This document shows positions 34,215 through 46,330 of a stretch of 64,000 nt of DNA, in pieces. Each line of letters starts with the position of its first letter. Position 1 is the first letter of the stretch. The notes under the pieces are model-generated. The model was not told the origin of the DNA and did no database searches. It saw nothing but the letters and a program-made list of their open reading frames with translations. This DNA is from Serinus canaria. Taxonomy: Eukaryota; Chordata; Aves; Passeriformes; Fringillidae. The stretch is taken from positions 45,891,378 through 45,955,377 of the forward strand of contig NC_066343.1 of the NCBI RefSeq assembly GCF_022539315.1. The letters run 5' to 3'. The translations under genes were made by a program, and so were the position numbers.

Positions 34215-37200
34215 GCTAAATAAATAATAAAAATAATAAAAGTGGCATGATATGTTAGTGTTCTTATTGGACAAAGTTAAATCTAATCAATGTTTTAGGC
34301 ATTTCCACCCCTTCCACTCCAGAATGGAAGAATCTGAATAAACTGTATAATCCTCCTTTTCAATACAACACTGTTGCTCTTATTAAGAATGAATCTAGTT
34401 CAGCATCATGATACTGGTATTTTGGAGTCTGTTAAAACTGTTTCTGGAGTTACAGAATACAAAGATAAAGTTTTCTTTGCTTTTTTAAAGGAATTTTTTC
34501 AAGCTAGTGTTTGTGGAAATGATTTTGGAAGTGTAGAATCATATATACTAGTGTTCTGGATGAAACTTGTCTATTTCATCCTTTTCCACCCCGGTGTCCC
34601 TACACCTGACAAACCATGTCTTTTTTTCTGAGGAAAAAAGCATTAAAACTGGATGGTAAACAAAGTTTAGCTTTTAACATAGCTTTTATGATTTTGATCT
34701 TGGTTTTTGTCTTTTGTTGTTATACTCTAGAGCCTCTTTTAACATTAAAGCTGATTTATTTTTTTTTTAAACTTTAAACAAAAGAAAACAAAGCCAAATA
34801 TTCTCACTCAAACTTGTTGAACTTGTTGTTGCTTGCTTTGTTTTTCTCCTCTTGTATGTTAAGGAGTTAGAATAGCTACACTATAGAAAGCTATGTATTC
34901 TACTGCTGTTGCTGTTGAGAACAAGAACCATAAGTGATGGCAAACTGCCCTAAATTTAAATATACAAATATAGGATATGAAAAATGTGATATTTAGTTAA
35001 ACTTCCCCTACCTGTTTGATGTAGCCTGAATAAAAAATGATTTACACTGAAAATTAGTTTTATCCAGGTTTAAATGTTCTGCAGGATCAACCAGATTACA
35101 TGACATACTTCAGCCAAACATTGGCAGAATTTTGCTGTCTTTTCAATTCAGTGCTGTGCTGTTAGGTAAATATGTAAATGGCATACTTTGGAATTCCTGT
35201 GAGATTGCACAGGATTCAATTATGATTCAATACTTAACTGTAATGTCATCTTATTTGCTTCAAGAAGCAAAACATTTTATATGTGTATACTGCTGTTATG
35301 ATTATTAAGCTGTTAAGGAATTAGTTGCTACAAATTCATATATACTTCTTTTTAGACCAAGAGATTACTTGTTTAAACAGGGAAGCTTAAATGAAAATTA
35401 TGAGTGTCTCACAATTTTGCTTTTTTTTATTCCTCTTGAAATGCTTCTAAAATCCCTGTTGTGATATTAGTATCTGAAACTTGACTGCATGTTGCCTAGA
35501 AGAGGTGAGAGAGAGGTCTCTTAGCTTGCAGAAATTTTGATTAACATTAGGTTCTAGAGCTAGCAATCTGAAAAGAGCAGGTTTGGAAGGTTAAAAAGCT
35601 TCCTCAATGTTTGGAGGTTTTTTGTGCCTTTGTATTGTATTTGTGCCACTTTGTATTCCCCTGGATAGCCCTTTTATTCCTCTTTGATGTGTTTCCATGG
35701 ACAGGTGCTGCATCATAGACTTTTAATATGGCTGGAAAGTCTGAAAACCTTTCTCCTTTGCCCCGTCAAAACTGCTTTTAAGTAGCCTACAATGGATATG
35801 TCAAAGCACCAGAAAGCAGTGCCCTGCCACCAGCATTTCTCAGAGAAAAAGAGGTAGGTGAATATGAAGTTGAGTTCACTGCACAGAATTTTGTCTGTTA
35901 TCACAAAAGAGGAGCAGTTCTCTAAATCAATTTAATCTAGGACATTGGAATCACAACAAGAGTGCTATCTGTGGATCGCAGTTTTCAAGACTTTTTTTTT
36001 TTTTTTTAGTATTCATTATAGTACATTTGATGGATATTCCTTCTGCTTTTTCCAGAAATTATTGCCTAAAAATTAAAGTATCCTGAATTTTTAAAACTAA
36101 ATCTGCTACAGATTCTCAAAAAACTCATTGCTTCCTGTAAGGTACTGACAATGACTATGTTTTAAAAGAATTTACTGGAACAGGTAAACCTTACCTAAAC
36201 TACATTCCTAAATGGAATTTCATATTTTTCACCATGCATTGTCTAATATTGCTTATTCAAATGTATTTGGGGAGGAGGGGAGAAGAAAAACATAATACCA
36301 GATCACAGACCAGGCGCGCTTTATATTTTGTCTTTTGTATCCTTTTGTAGTTGCATGATGCAGAGAAGAAAGGACCATCTGAACCTCTTCTTCTAGGTCT
36401 GTAGTATAGTTCCTTTTCAGCTTTCTCTTACAAGGGAATGACTAGCATGATTTGAATTACCCTACATTTCACTGAAGTTCCTTAGCACTCACCCCTGCCC
36501 CGCCTCTCATAAACCTGGTATGTACAGCCTCTGTATACACCTAAGTAGAGGAGCTTAGGCTGTCTCAGATTTGGTACTAACTTCAAACAGATAGGCTCTA
36601 CATACATTTTTCTATCTCTTTGCACTTTATCAAGAAATTAATCAATGTTTCAAACCTAACATGTTGAAGAAAAGCTTTCCTATATCCATTTTAAGCCACA
36701 CAGAATTAGGAAAATTAAAATGTGTTAGCCCTTTTATTTCTCCTTTCCTTTTGAAACAGGTATTAAAATCCTATCTAACTCAGTCATCATAGGGAAATGA
36801 GGGATACAGAATGACATCACTGAAATGAAGGCATTATGAGGTAGCAGCTTAAGTCATCTTTTAAAAACAGCTTACAAAAAGTGGCCTGTTTAGGACATGT
36901 GTTGTACTTTGATGTCAGTGGTCAGCATGAATTCTGAGCCTGAACTGGGGTCATAAATGGTGCTTTTACTTAATTTTTTCTCTCTAAAACATGGTCAATT
37001 TAATTATTTGTTCTATAGAGCACTATAAATTTCACTCTGAAGAAATATGTACTAACTTGAACAGTAAATGATTCAACTTCTTTCTTCCTGTTTTTGAGGT
37101 AGAATATGTGTGCTCCACATACCATTTATCCAAGACACCAGGGAACACCAGAGTTTAAATTAATCTCTTAAAACCAAATGGGGATAAGAAAACAATTCAA

Positions 37201-40200
37201 GCAAAAATGCTCCCTTCATTCTTACTCATTTTTTATGTTAAAAACAACAACAACAAAAAAAATAACAATAGCACAATAAAAAATTATTTCAAACTTTCCC
37301 TCTAAATATAACTGAGTAGGGTCATGTTAATGACCTTACTATTGTGTTATATAAGAGATCTGTTAGGTAAATTTAATGTCTGGCAATAGATGGTTCCAAG
37401 GATAATCAAGTGCCATCCCGCCTAAAATAAAATTGGAGTGGATATACTAATGCTTTAGACCATCCAGGAAGAATACATTTCTGGCTCAGTGACCACTGAG
37501 GAAGCCAGGTGGCTGACTTATTCCCTCCTACATGTGTGACTTGCTGTACAGTCATCTGTTCTGCAGAAAGTATTAGAGAATCATAAAATTTAACAAGCAC
37601 ACAAGCAAGCTAAAACATCTAAAACAAACAAACAAACAAACCCCCCGCAACAAACCCCTCTGGCAAATATTCCTCACTGTTCCGTGCTAAATTATTAATT
37701 ACCTATTTGCAGTCCAAAAGGCTTCATTTCAACAGTGAAAATAATAAACTGAGATAAGGAAAATGGGCAATAGATGGAATTAGGTACTTAAAGAGTTGAA
37801 AACCAATCAGCTGTAATCTGTACACAAACAAAACTAAGAGGTTTGGACAAGACGCTGACAGTTGCACATGTGGAAATATGCATGTTCTTTTTTTCTTTGA
37901 CTTTGCTTTTATATGGAAGTTTATAGAAAAGGCTGAAAAGCATTTTACCACAACCAGGCACCAGTAATCCATAGAGTTTGCATCAGGATGAAGAGCTGGA
38001 GCAGCAACCAATGTTACAGTTCCTCTCGTTTATAGCTATTACCCTAACTATTCTGAATTAAATAGGAGGAACAATTGTATGGATATTGGTCCTGTAACAA
38101 AGTCAGGTTCTGAAGGTCATGAATTTAACAAACACATTGCATAACCCTTGGGGTCTTATTGCAATTTACCAATAAAGGTACAGAAATAGAAAAGGCATGC
38201 GGCGCTCATGAAAAAAAAATGCAGGGAATTCTGTACACTATTCTGCTATAAGTTTTCCACCAGGGGTTTGTTTCCTCATGCAATTCATTCTCTGCTGTGG
38301 TATTATATTATGGAAGAGAAAAATCCAAGGTTTATTATAGCAAGTTAGAATGACACGTAAGCTTGGAACCTCACATTGGCTCCTATATTAATTTTAATCA
38401 GACTTCTTTCACTACCTATCAACTTTCAGTCTTTCCAATGCTGTATGGGTTTTGGAAGTCAAACATTGTTTATAGATCCTTTATCTCCATTGATACTAAA
38501 GATTTCTAATTGAAATTATGTCAGGAGATATGTTAATTTCAGAAGAGTCCAATTTCATCTCAGGATTGTATTGGCTATGCAATTGTAACAGTACTTTCTG
38601 AGGTGAAAGTGCCTACGTCCAGAAGTTTTACACTTGCTAAACAGCTAAGTCATATGGGAATTTGACAAACAAATCTGACTCAGTTTTTTTTCAGAAAAAC
38701 ACTGAGACAGTGTTTGGTCTAAACTTATATGAGATGATCTTCAGAGCATCCAAAAGCAGAAGTTTAACTCCCAAACGCCTGGTCCAGCTGCAACACCTTT
38801 TCTTCCTAACTGTCAAATATATGTATTATTATTAATAATATGTATATAATATATATATGTGTGTGTGTATTATTAGCATCTGTGCAGGGCTCAGTTCAGC
38901 ATTTGATCTAACACAGCTTAATTGCAAAGAGCAATTAAAGTCCCAAGAGATTTTACAGATCTTGTCTATGTGCCAGGCACTTTATTCATTCTCTCACAAT
39001 GCCAGGGAGAATGCTTTTCTGAAAGCAGAGTAAGAGCCAGCTTTTACAACTTGCACTTTGGAGAAATAAATGGGGTATCCTGCTCCTTTGCCTCTGAAAC
39101 CACTATTGCATGCCAGAGCTACAAGATATTGGATTCAATGAACCACAGATCTGGACTGCTATGCCTATTTCTATGTGATTTATTATAGCATTTAAGTTTA
39201 GAAGAACCTTTTGCCCCATGAACACTGGCCTCAGCAGTACTGCAGTTACTTGAAGGTTAAAGGAGATGTCATCCAATAGACTCCACCATTCCCTAAAAGT
39301 CGGTAAAGCATGGAAATGTATAAGTAGTATTTAAGTGATTGTACCCAACCTAGATTTCATACACTTCATCCCTGGATAAAGAGTCTCTTCTATTTAGTGG
39401 AAAAAGCACACTAGAAAAAACACACACACAAAAAAAAAAAAAAAAATCTGAAATTTGCTAAATTCAGTGGCTAAATTTCTATAGCCTTTCAACAGGCTAC
39501 AAATCAGTTTATTTGTCCACAAAACACATTCAATATGGCTAACTGTGCCATCCTTATTCATTTAGAACCTTTGCAACTAATTGCAGGTGTTCTGTCTGTC
39601 GTAAAATGAAAGCCATGTTTCCAGTATGTCTGATTACTTTTTAATCCCTAAAGGACTAATGACAACCTCTTCCTAGCTTTTCAAATCTACTATCAGATTT
39701 AGCTCTAATGCAAAATGAAAGAAACCTTAAGAAGTCTGTTATAAATTTACATTTCTTCCATAAGATATGAAGAATTAGGAGCTTTGTGGGACAGAAATAT
39801 TTGTGTTACAAATCTTGTCTTTTTCACAGTTCCGACTCAAAATTAGTGAACAAAGTTTTGAACAAAACTTCACAGGTACAATCCATCTATTTATTGATTT
39901 ACTTAAACAACAGATAAAAATGTTCATTTCTGGCACTGATATTCTATGAATTTATTGGTTTGAATAAGTGGTAGAGAACTAATGAAAATTTCTGCAAACA
40001 AATAATGCACAAAGATAAAGTGCATGTTGGTACAGATTGGCTTTATCATAACATTTTCAGCCGTTCAATGTGTCATTTATAATTGTTTCTGTCTCTGTAA
40101 ATACCTGACGGTACTAAGTGGGAAAATATAACCTTTTTAATAATCCTGTGTAATTCTAATCTCATTCTGAAAGTATGAAGCACCTTGCATCATTAACAGA

Positions 40201-43200
40201 TCCAGTTAATGGAATAATGTATTCACTGTGAGGTTCTTGAAGGGAAATCTATGTGCAAAAAATCCTGTCCCTTCTTTATCATGTGATAATTTTGATCTTC
40301 AATGCTATCAGGTAATTTGGCACCTGCTAAATGGTGGACATAGTTATTTAAGAAAAATTCTATAGAATTATATGATACATTTTTAAATACAGATTCACAT
40401 GGTGGGCTGTCTTCAGAAATACGTATATAATTTTTCAAAACATTTTAAAAGAGGTAATAATTTCTACAAAATGTTTCTGCCACTTAAGAACCTAGACTTT
40501 TTATTAAATACAAATATGCCTGTTCTTCATGTTGTCAGTGTGGTCTTCCATCTCTTCTCAAAATCAGAATTATGATGAACTGTCTTATTTTTGCTTGTCC
40601 ATACAGGAGTTTGAAAAGTTAACTGCACAGGATTAAAAAAACCCAACCAACCGACCGACCAACCAATAAAAAATAAAACCAAAATACCCCATTCCAAAAT
40701 AACTGTAAACATGGAATAAGCATGTTCTAAACTATTAATTATCTTGTTTATTTAGCTAGAATGTGAAGTGCATTTTCATTTTAAAAGTATGATCTAATAG
40801 ATTTCTCAATGAAATTAGATCTTTCTTAATATAGACGTCTGATCAATTTTTCACTGAAGTGGTGTTAGTGTCCATTACATTTAGCTGATTTTTCAAGCTG
40901 GTATAGAACAGGTGTGATTGAAACAGGGTTTAAGATTGTATAGAGGTGGGCAAAAAATACTTTGCACATAATGTCAGATTTTTATTCAGATTATTTTTTC
41001 GTACTTGCTATTTTTGTGTCAGTGAATAATTCTATTGAAATTTTCCAGGAAATGAAAACCAGTTTACCGTATAAATAAAGTTAGTTTTAAATAGCTGACC
41101 AAAATTTGCATAAGAAATTTGCCAAAATATAGTTTAATGTTGAGTACAAACACACTCATTACACAAACTCATACACTATAAAAAGGGCTTAGATCATGGT
41201 GTGTTCAGATCCAATTTCTGCCTCCCATTTTTCTTTATTTTTTTACACTTAAAGAATGTAAAACAGCCCATCAAATGCATACATGCCAAAAAATATCTTC
41301 AAAACATTTCAAAGCCATTTTTTCCTTCTCTTAAGATCTGATTAGTGAGAGATGCTTCTGCCCAAACTACAGGGCAAACATGGAAAAGTCAATAATATGG
41401 ATTTGATTTAATGATGAATATGAGGTAGAAGAGTGGAAAGAAATAGAAAAGATGGGGGGTAGGGGGGGGAAGGGAATAGAAAGCAGAAGACAGCCATCAC
41501 TTTGTTATCAGAGTGGATCCAGCAGCATCCCATTGGTCCTTCACCCTGGGATTCTTGGTGGTAGATGTCCCAATGTCATTAAAAGTTTTTCATTATTCAT
41601 ATATTTTTGATAATAAAGGAATTAATGAATTAATGCCCATTGGCTGCATACTTCTCTTATTCTATTGGCTAAATGATTTCCTCATATCTCAGGCTAATTA
41701 GTCCCAAGTTTAGTCTTCCTCTTCTGTTCAGACAGTGGGTTTCTTGAGTAGGTGGGCTGGGAGTCAAGACTTGTGATCTTCTCCCTGCTGGAATTACATT
41801 TGCCCAGTAGAAACTTATTTCAGCAAATGCACCAGATTTACTTTCCTGGTGGCCTATAAATTCTGTGCTCTTTTTGTCCATTATCACCGATACGTTCTTC
41901 TCCCCCAGCTTTGTAAACCTCCTGCTAAGTCTGAGATAATACCTATAATACCTAAACCTTTAAATTACTAGCTCTTATGGGAGTAATTGGACATTTGTCT
42001 GCATGCCGCTACTTGGTAAGAAAAAAATAACCATAATCTTGCCTCCCATAACTTCAGCAGTATCAATAATGAAAACTGAGACAGTTGACACAGTTTTTAT
42101 GTCAAGAAGCATGAAACTGTTAAGAATTTATAGGCAGACTTGCCAGCAAATTTTTATTTACTCATATTATAAAGTATAGTTAGAAATTAGCAGTCTTTAT
42201 CAATGTGTTTATTTTCATTAAAATTAGTATTTATTCACTAGTTCAGAAATAGATAAATTCTGATTACAGAAATTTATCATAAATGTTTTCATTTGTAATA
42301 TCTTTCAATTAAATTTTGCTTTAAAGCGTGCTTTCTTGGATTTTCATATAACTCTGCTGTATTAAAATTATTTTAAAATTAGGATGAATTTACATTTTTT
42401 CATATTGCCTCCTCCTCTTTGGTGGAGGTGTGCTTTCTCACACAATTTCTTTATATTTTATACAATGGATAATCGCCTTTTTTAATGGGTGTAAAAAGAG
42501 AAATATAAATTCTGTATAACAATTGGAAACCTAAAGAACTTCAGGGTTTCTCAGTCATATAAGGGAGGAAATGAAAATGTTTTGTAAAACTGAGTAGTGT
42601 TAAATTCCTAGAGTTTACAGGAAAGACATTTTTCACATACCTTAAAAATCTGTACCTTAATTAGAGATTTAATTTATATATTTCAAGCATTGACTTTTTA
42701 CAGGTCTGCATGGGCCTTTGTATTTGAGCAATTGCATCCTAAGTTCAGTATTAATTTCATTGGAATGTGAAAAAGAATTATACAATAGGGAAATGCTCAG
42801 GCAGAACATGGGGAACAGATAGTCTATCCTTGCTAACTACTGCATCTCAGACAAAGTTAATTTATTGCAGCTGTGCATGACATCTGAGGTTTTGGTTTTA
42901 ATCAGTGTTAACTGACATTGAAATAGCACAGAGCTAATTACTATGCCTTTCAATTTCAAGAATATTGAAATTTCTCTTTCTTACTATGTTTACTTCTTTT
43001 ATGTGGTTATTTTACAGTGTGTTGTGCAGGGAAGAAATTGGTGTTTTGCCTTCTATCAATTTATATCATAATTAAATCAATTCAGTATCATATTATTTTT
43101 TAAGAAACGCTTGCATGTCTTGTAAATTTTAACTACAATGGAAAAAAAACATTCCAACAGGTTTTTCACAACTGAAAAATATGTTCATGTTTTGCCACTT

Positions 43201-43846
43201 CTCTTACTAATCTATGCAAAACACAGGTATTCCCTAATAGATATGTGATTTTATTATTTTTAGTTATGACTAGACATTTTGTTTTTCTTTGGGACACTTT
43301 GCTTTATCTCCTTTTACATAAAACCACTGAAATTTGTTTGAAATTGGAGTGAATAACAATGAAAAAAATCTCTTGTTTCTAACTCCGACATACAAGAAAA
43401 TAAATACTTAATCATTTGATTTGGGTTCTTGCCTGTTGCTTGCTTTATCTTTCAAGAACTGAAAAATCTGAAGCTTTCTCCTTATATGGGCTTATAATCT
43501 ATTTTGAAGTCAAAGAATATGCTGCTTCTACCAATGCAGTAGAAATTGCTGGTTTCCAAATTGAACATACGCATTAGAAACTTGCTGTTTATCCAGCTGT
43601 CCTGTTGCACCATTCTTATGTGTGCACTATAAACACTACTCTTGATAAGTCAATTTACTCTCTTCACATAGCTTGCAATTTAAATATTCTGTGAAGGAAA
43701 ATTTTCTTTACAAAATTTTTGTCAGTACTGGCAAAATGTTCAAGATTATCACAGGAATATTCATTAAAGAGATTACAGAAAAAAAAAAAGTAAACAAACA
43801 AAAAAGTACTAAATATAAGAATTTGTCCTGGTGCCATGGCCTGTGA

Positions 43847-45003
43847 ACTCTGTGAGGGCCCTGTGAGTGGATAGGTGGAGCGAGAGCAGTGGATATTGTC
43901 TACCTTGACTTCAGCAGAGCCTTCATCACTGTCTCTAGCAACATCCTCACAAGCAAACTCAGGCTGGATGAGTGGACTGAGCTCATTCACTCAGTGAGAA
44001 CTGAGTGAATGGCTGATCCCATGGGGCTGTAATCAGTGGCACAGAATCTAATTGGAGGCCTGTCACTAGTGCTGTCCCAAAAGATTCAACACTGCGCCCA
44101 GAATTGTTTAATTTTCCCATCAGTTACCTGGACAAAGGGGCAGGTGCCTCCATAGCAAGTTCACTGATGACACAGAGCTGGGAGCAGTGGGCCATGCAGC
44201 CCTTCAGAAGGGCCATTGAGAGGGTGGAGAGATGGGCAGAGAAGAACTGTGAAATTCAACAAAGGCAAATGTAGGGTTCTGCACCTGGGGAAGAATAACC
44301 TGGGCACCACAACACGCTTGGAGCTGATCTGCTGGGAAGCAGCTCTATGGAAAAGTATCCTGGTGGACAACACTGAGCCAGCAATGTGTCCTGTTGGCCA
44401 AGAAGGCCAATTGTGTCCTGGGGCTCATTAGGAAGAGCACTGCCAGCAGGTCAAGGGAGGTGATCCTGCCCCTCTACACAACCCTGGAGAGAATTCACCT
44501 GGGCTGCTGTCTCAAATTCTGGGCTTCTCAGGTCAAGAGAAGATACTATCCCCCTGGAGCAGGTCCAGTAGACAGTGACAAATTGGTTAAGGGATTGTAG
44601 CATCTCCCTCTTACAAGGAAAGGCAGAGGGAGGTGGGCCTGCTCCATCTTGAAAAGAGGTGACGGAAAGGGGACCTCATCAATGTACATAAGTACCTGAA
44701 GGGAGGGTGTTAAGAAGATGGAGCCAGGCTAATTGAGCAGTAGGACAAGAGGCAATAGGCAGAAAATGATGCACAGGAAGTTCCACCTGAATACGAGGAA
44801 GAACTTCTTTACTGAGCAGGTGACCACCCACTGGAACAGGGTGTCCCTAGAGGCTGTGGAATATCTCTCACTGGGGATATTCAAGAACCAATGGAAACAA
44901 ACCTGTGCAACGTGCTCTGGGATGACCCTGCTCCAGCAGGGAGATTGGACTAGCTGAGCCACTGTGGTCTCCTCCAACCTGACCCATTCTGTGGTTCTGT
45001 GAT
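43847..45003 (+). mobile_element. 5'-truncated CR1 LINE
   Basis: Plus-strand CR1 of about 1.16 kb. The first part codes in reading fragments for reverse transcriptase (VDIVYLDFSRAFITVSSN from about 43892). The catalytic region reads KFTDDTELG, so the usual FADD is FTDD here (codons 44160-44171). Later parts are [20 protein letters not shown] in the frame 44394-44600. The 3' UTR contains GGGATGACCCTGCTCCAGC (44920-44938) and ends at CCCATTCTGTGGTTCTGTG (44984-45002). Frames are split by stops and shifts. The 3' UTR is nearly that of 15285-15812, so the two are of one subfamily. A 12-bp perfect inverted repeat at 43984-44011 interrupts the coding part. Confidence 0.93.
43984..44011. repeat. 12-bp perfect inverted repeat, GAGA loop, inside CR1
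   Basis: Left arm 43984-43995 (CATTCACTCAGT), loop GAGA 43996-43999, right arm 44000-44011. It lies in the CR1 region after the reverse-transcriptase VDIVYLDF block, where CR1 has no such inverted repeat in the other copies here. Confidence 0.9.
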
Positions 45004-45365
45004 TAGTGGATTTTCTGAGAGGATGACAGAGCATGACCGGGACAGCCAGAGCTCATCCTATTGCCCCCAGCCAGGGAGTAGGACAGAATGAAGGCATCCA
45101 GGCACAGCCCAAATCCAGGTTTTCAGACAGGCCTTTGGGGACTGGAGCTTTTAAGACGGACATCCTATGGCTTCAGTGGGGCAGGCAGTGGTGGCCTTGC
45201 AGGTACTAGGAATTCCTGTCCCAACACAAGCTAAGCAAGTAACAAAAAAAGCAATAGTAAAAAGGTGCAGTGTTAAAGGTGAGCATCTGGGAAGGTTTGC
45301 TTTTCATACGGCCAAAGAATAATGATACACAAAAGTCTTCAATCCCAAACTGACCAAAGCTGAGG
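45004..45365. other. unassigned, moderately GC-rich spacer
   Basis: About 360 bases between a CR1 3' end and a probable LTR. More GC-rich than the background (45010-45230) but without a recognised family; it may be internal or flanking sequence of the neighbouring LTR element. Confidence 0.4.
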
Positions 45366-46330
45366 TGTTGTTATGGCCCACCCCCATGAAGACAAGAGTA
45401 ACCCAGGTTTTTGTTAATGGATCCCTGGGGGTGGATCAGAGTGACAAGACACTGAATGTGTTCAATGTTTTTAACTGTATATATGTAGGCTTTATTTTAG
45501 AACAATTTGGGTGCAACAGAAAGCAAATACATATCTGTTTCAGTTATTATTATCTACAGGAATAGAGCAATATGAAAGCATGAAAATATTACTTAGGAAA
45601 ATTTAAAAGGGAGAACAAAGAAAGAGAGAAAAAAATAACAGTAAAATCATCACCATCTGTAGATCCCGTGGAAAGCCTTGATTGTTGCAGCCTAGATGTC
45701 TGTTGGTTGAAGTCATGGTCAGAGTCTTGATCCACTGGGGGTGTGAGAAAAAGCTTGCAAAACAGAAAGCCTGATTATTTCAAAATATGCCTAGCTACCT
45801 GTCTTGGTTAGGGATCCTCCAGTCCTCTGGTGGAAGGCCTCAGAAATTAGTCTGGGTGTTCTTTGGTGATCTTTGAGGGTTTATGACACCTTCCAAGACC
45901 TGCCAGCTGCCTCACATCAGGGCAGTTAAAGCCCAGCCCAGCCAATAAAGCTCTATCAGACCTTCCTGGGGAGGAGAGTGGGGAGCTGTGTTAAGGAGTG
46001 CTAATTGCACTCCTTAACACAGCTCAATCAGTTTTGCAACTGATTGAGCTGTGTTAAGGAGTGCAATTAGCATGATATGAGGCACCATCTTGCCTCGCAG
46101 GATTTGCCTATTATCAGCCTCAAGGCCTCCTTTGTAACCAGTAACAGCTCATTTCCTCTGTGTATACAGACTAGCCACTACATACCCAAAACCATCCCCT
46201 CAAGGGATGCAAACTTGGCCTCAGCAAAGCACCCTGGAGCCTCCACAAATGTGCAAATTTTTGAGTCATTAATCAATAGCAGTGACTCTCACAGGTGCAA
46301 AGACATCCGATAAACACCTATATGAGCCCT
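45366..46330 (-). mobile_element. probable LTR element, minus strand
   Basis: The plus strand opens TGTTGTTATGGCCCACCCCC (45366-45385), which in reverse would be an LTR end. On the minus strand AATAAA (plus 45491-45496) precedes a U5-like part and the low-coordinate end. The presumed U3 side (45780-46130) is richer in GC and contains a large perfect hairpin. The right end could not be placed, no second copy is in the window, and no retroviral gene is seen. The family assignment is uncertain; an old non-autonomous element is also possible. Confidence 0.4.
45983..46072. repeat. A-A'-A inverted/direct repeat with 35-bp perfect hairpin
   Basis: The 18-mer GAGCTGTGTTAAGGAGTG occurs at 45983-46000, inverted at 46008-46025, and direct again at 46046-46063. 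Arms 45999-46033 and 46038-46072 are a perfect 35-bp inverted repeat around a 4-base loop (TTGC, 46034-46037). A second hairpin, 45983-46000 with 46008-46025 (18-bp stem, 7-base loop), competes for the middle copy, so two alternative stems are possible. Confidence 0.97.

Larger units (their letters stand above)
30897..43846. other. 13-kb repeat-poor, AT-rich non-coding block
   Basis: No CR1, LTR, gene or RNA is recognised in almost 13 kb, in contrast to the rest of the window. Only simple repeats appear: tandem 16-mers at 31905-31936, (CA)n at 32228-32264, an A-rich tract at 33566-33625, a perfect hairpin at 34171-34214, (AAAC)n near 37620-37641, AT/GT repeats at 38817-38871, A runs at 39431-39446, CCAA/CCGA units at 40644-40667 and a G-rich tract at 41453-41473. 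Open frames do not exceed about 97 codons and have no recognisable domain. Confidence 0.6.

Noticed and set aside
45999..46072. Inverted-repeat transposon (MITE) or intrinsic terminator
   Set aside because: No target-site duplication or family-like terminal inverted repeat is seen; bacterial-type terminators do not apply to vertebrate DNA, and no T tract follows.
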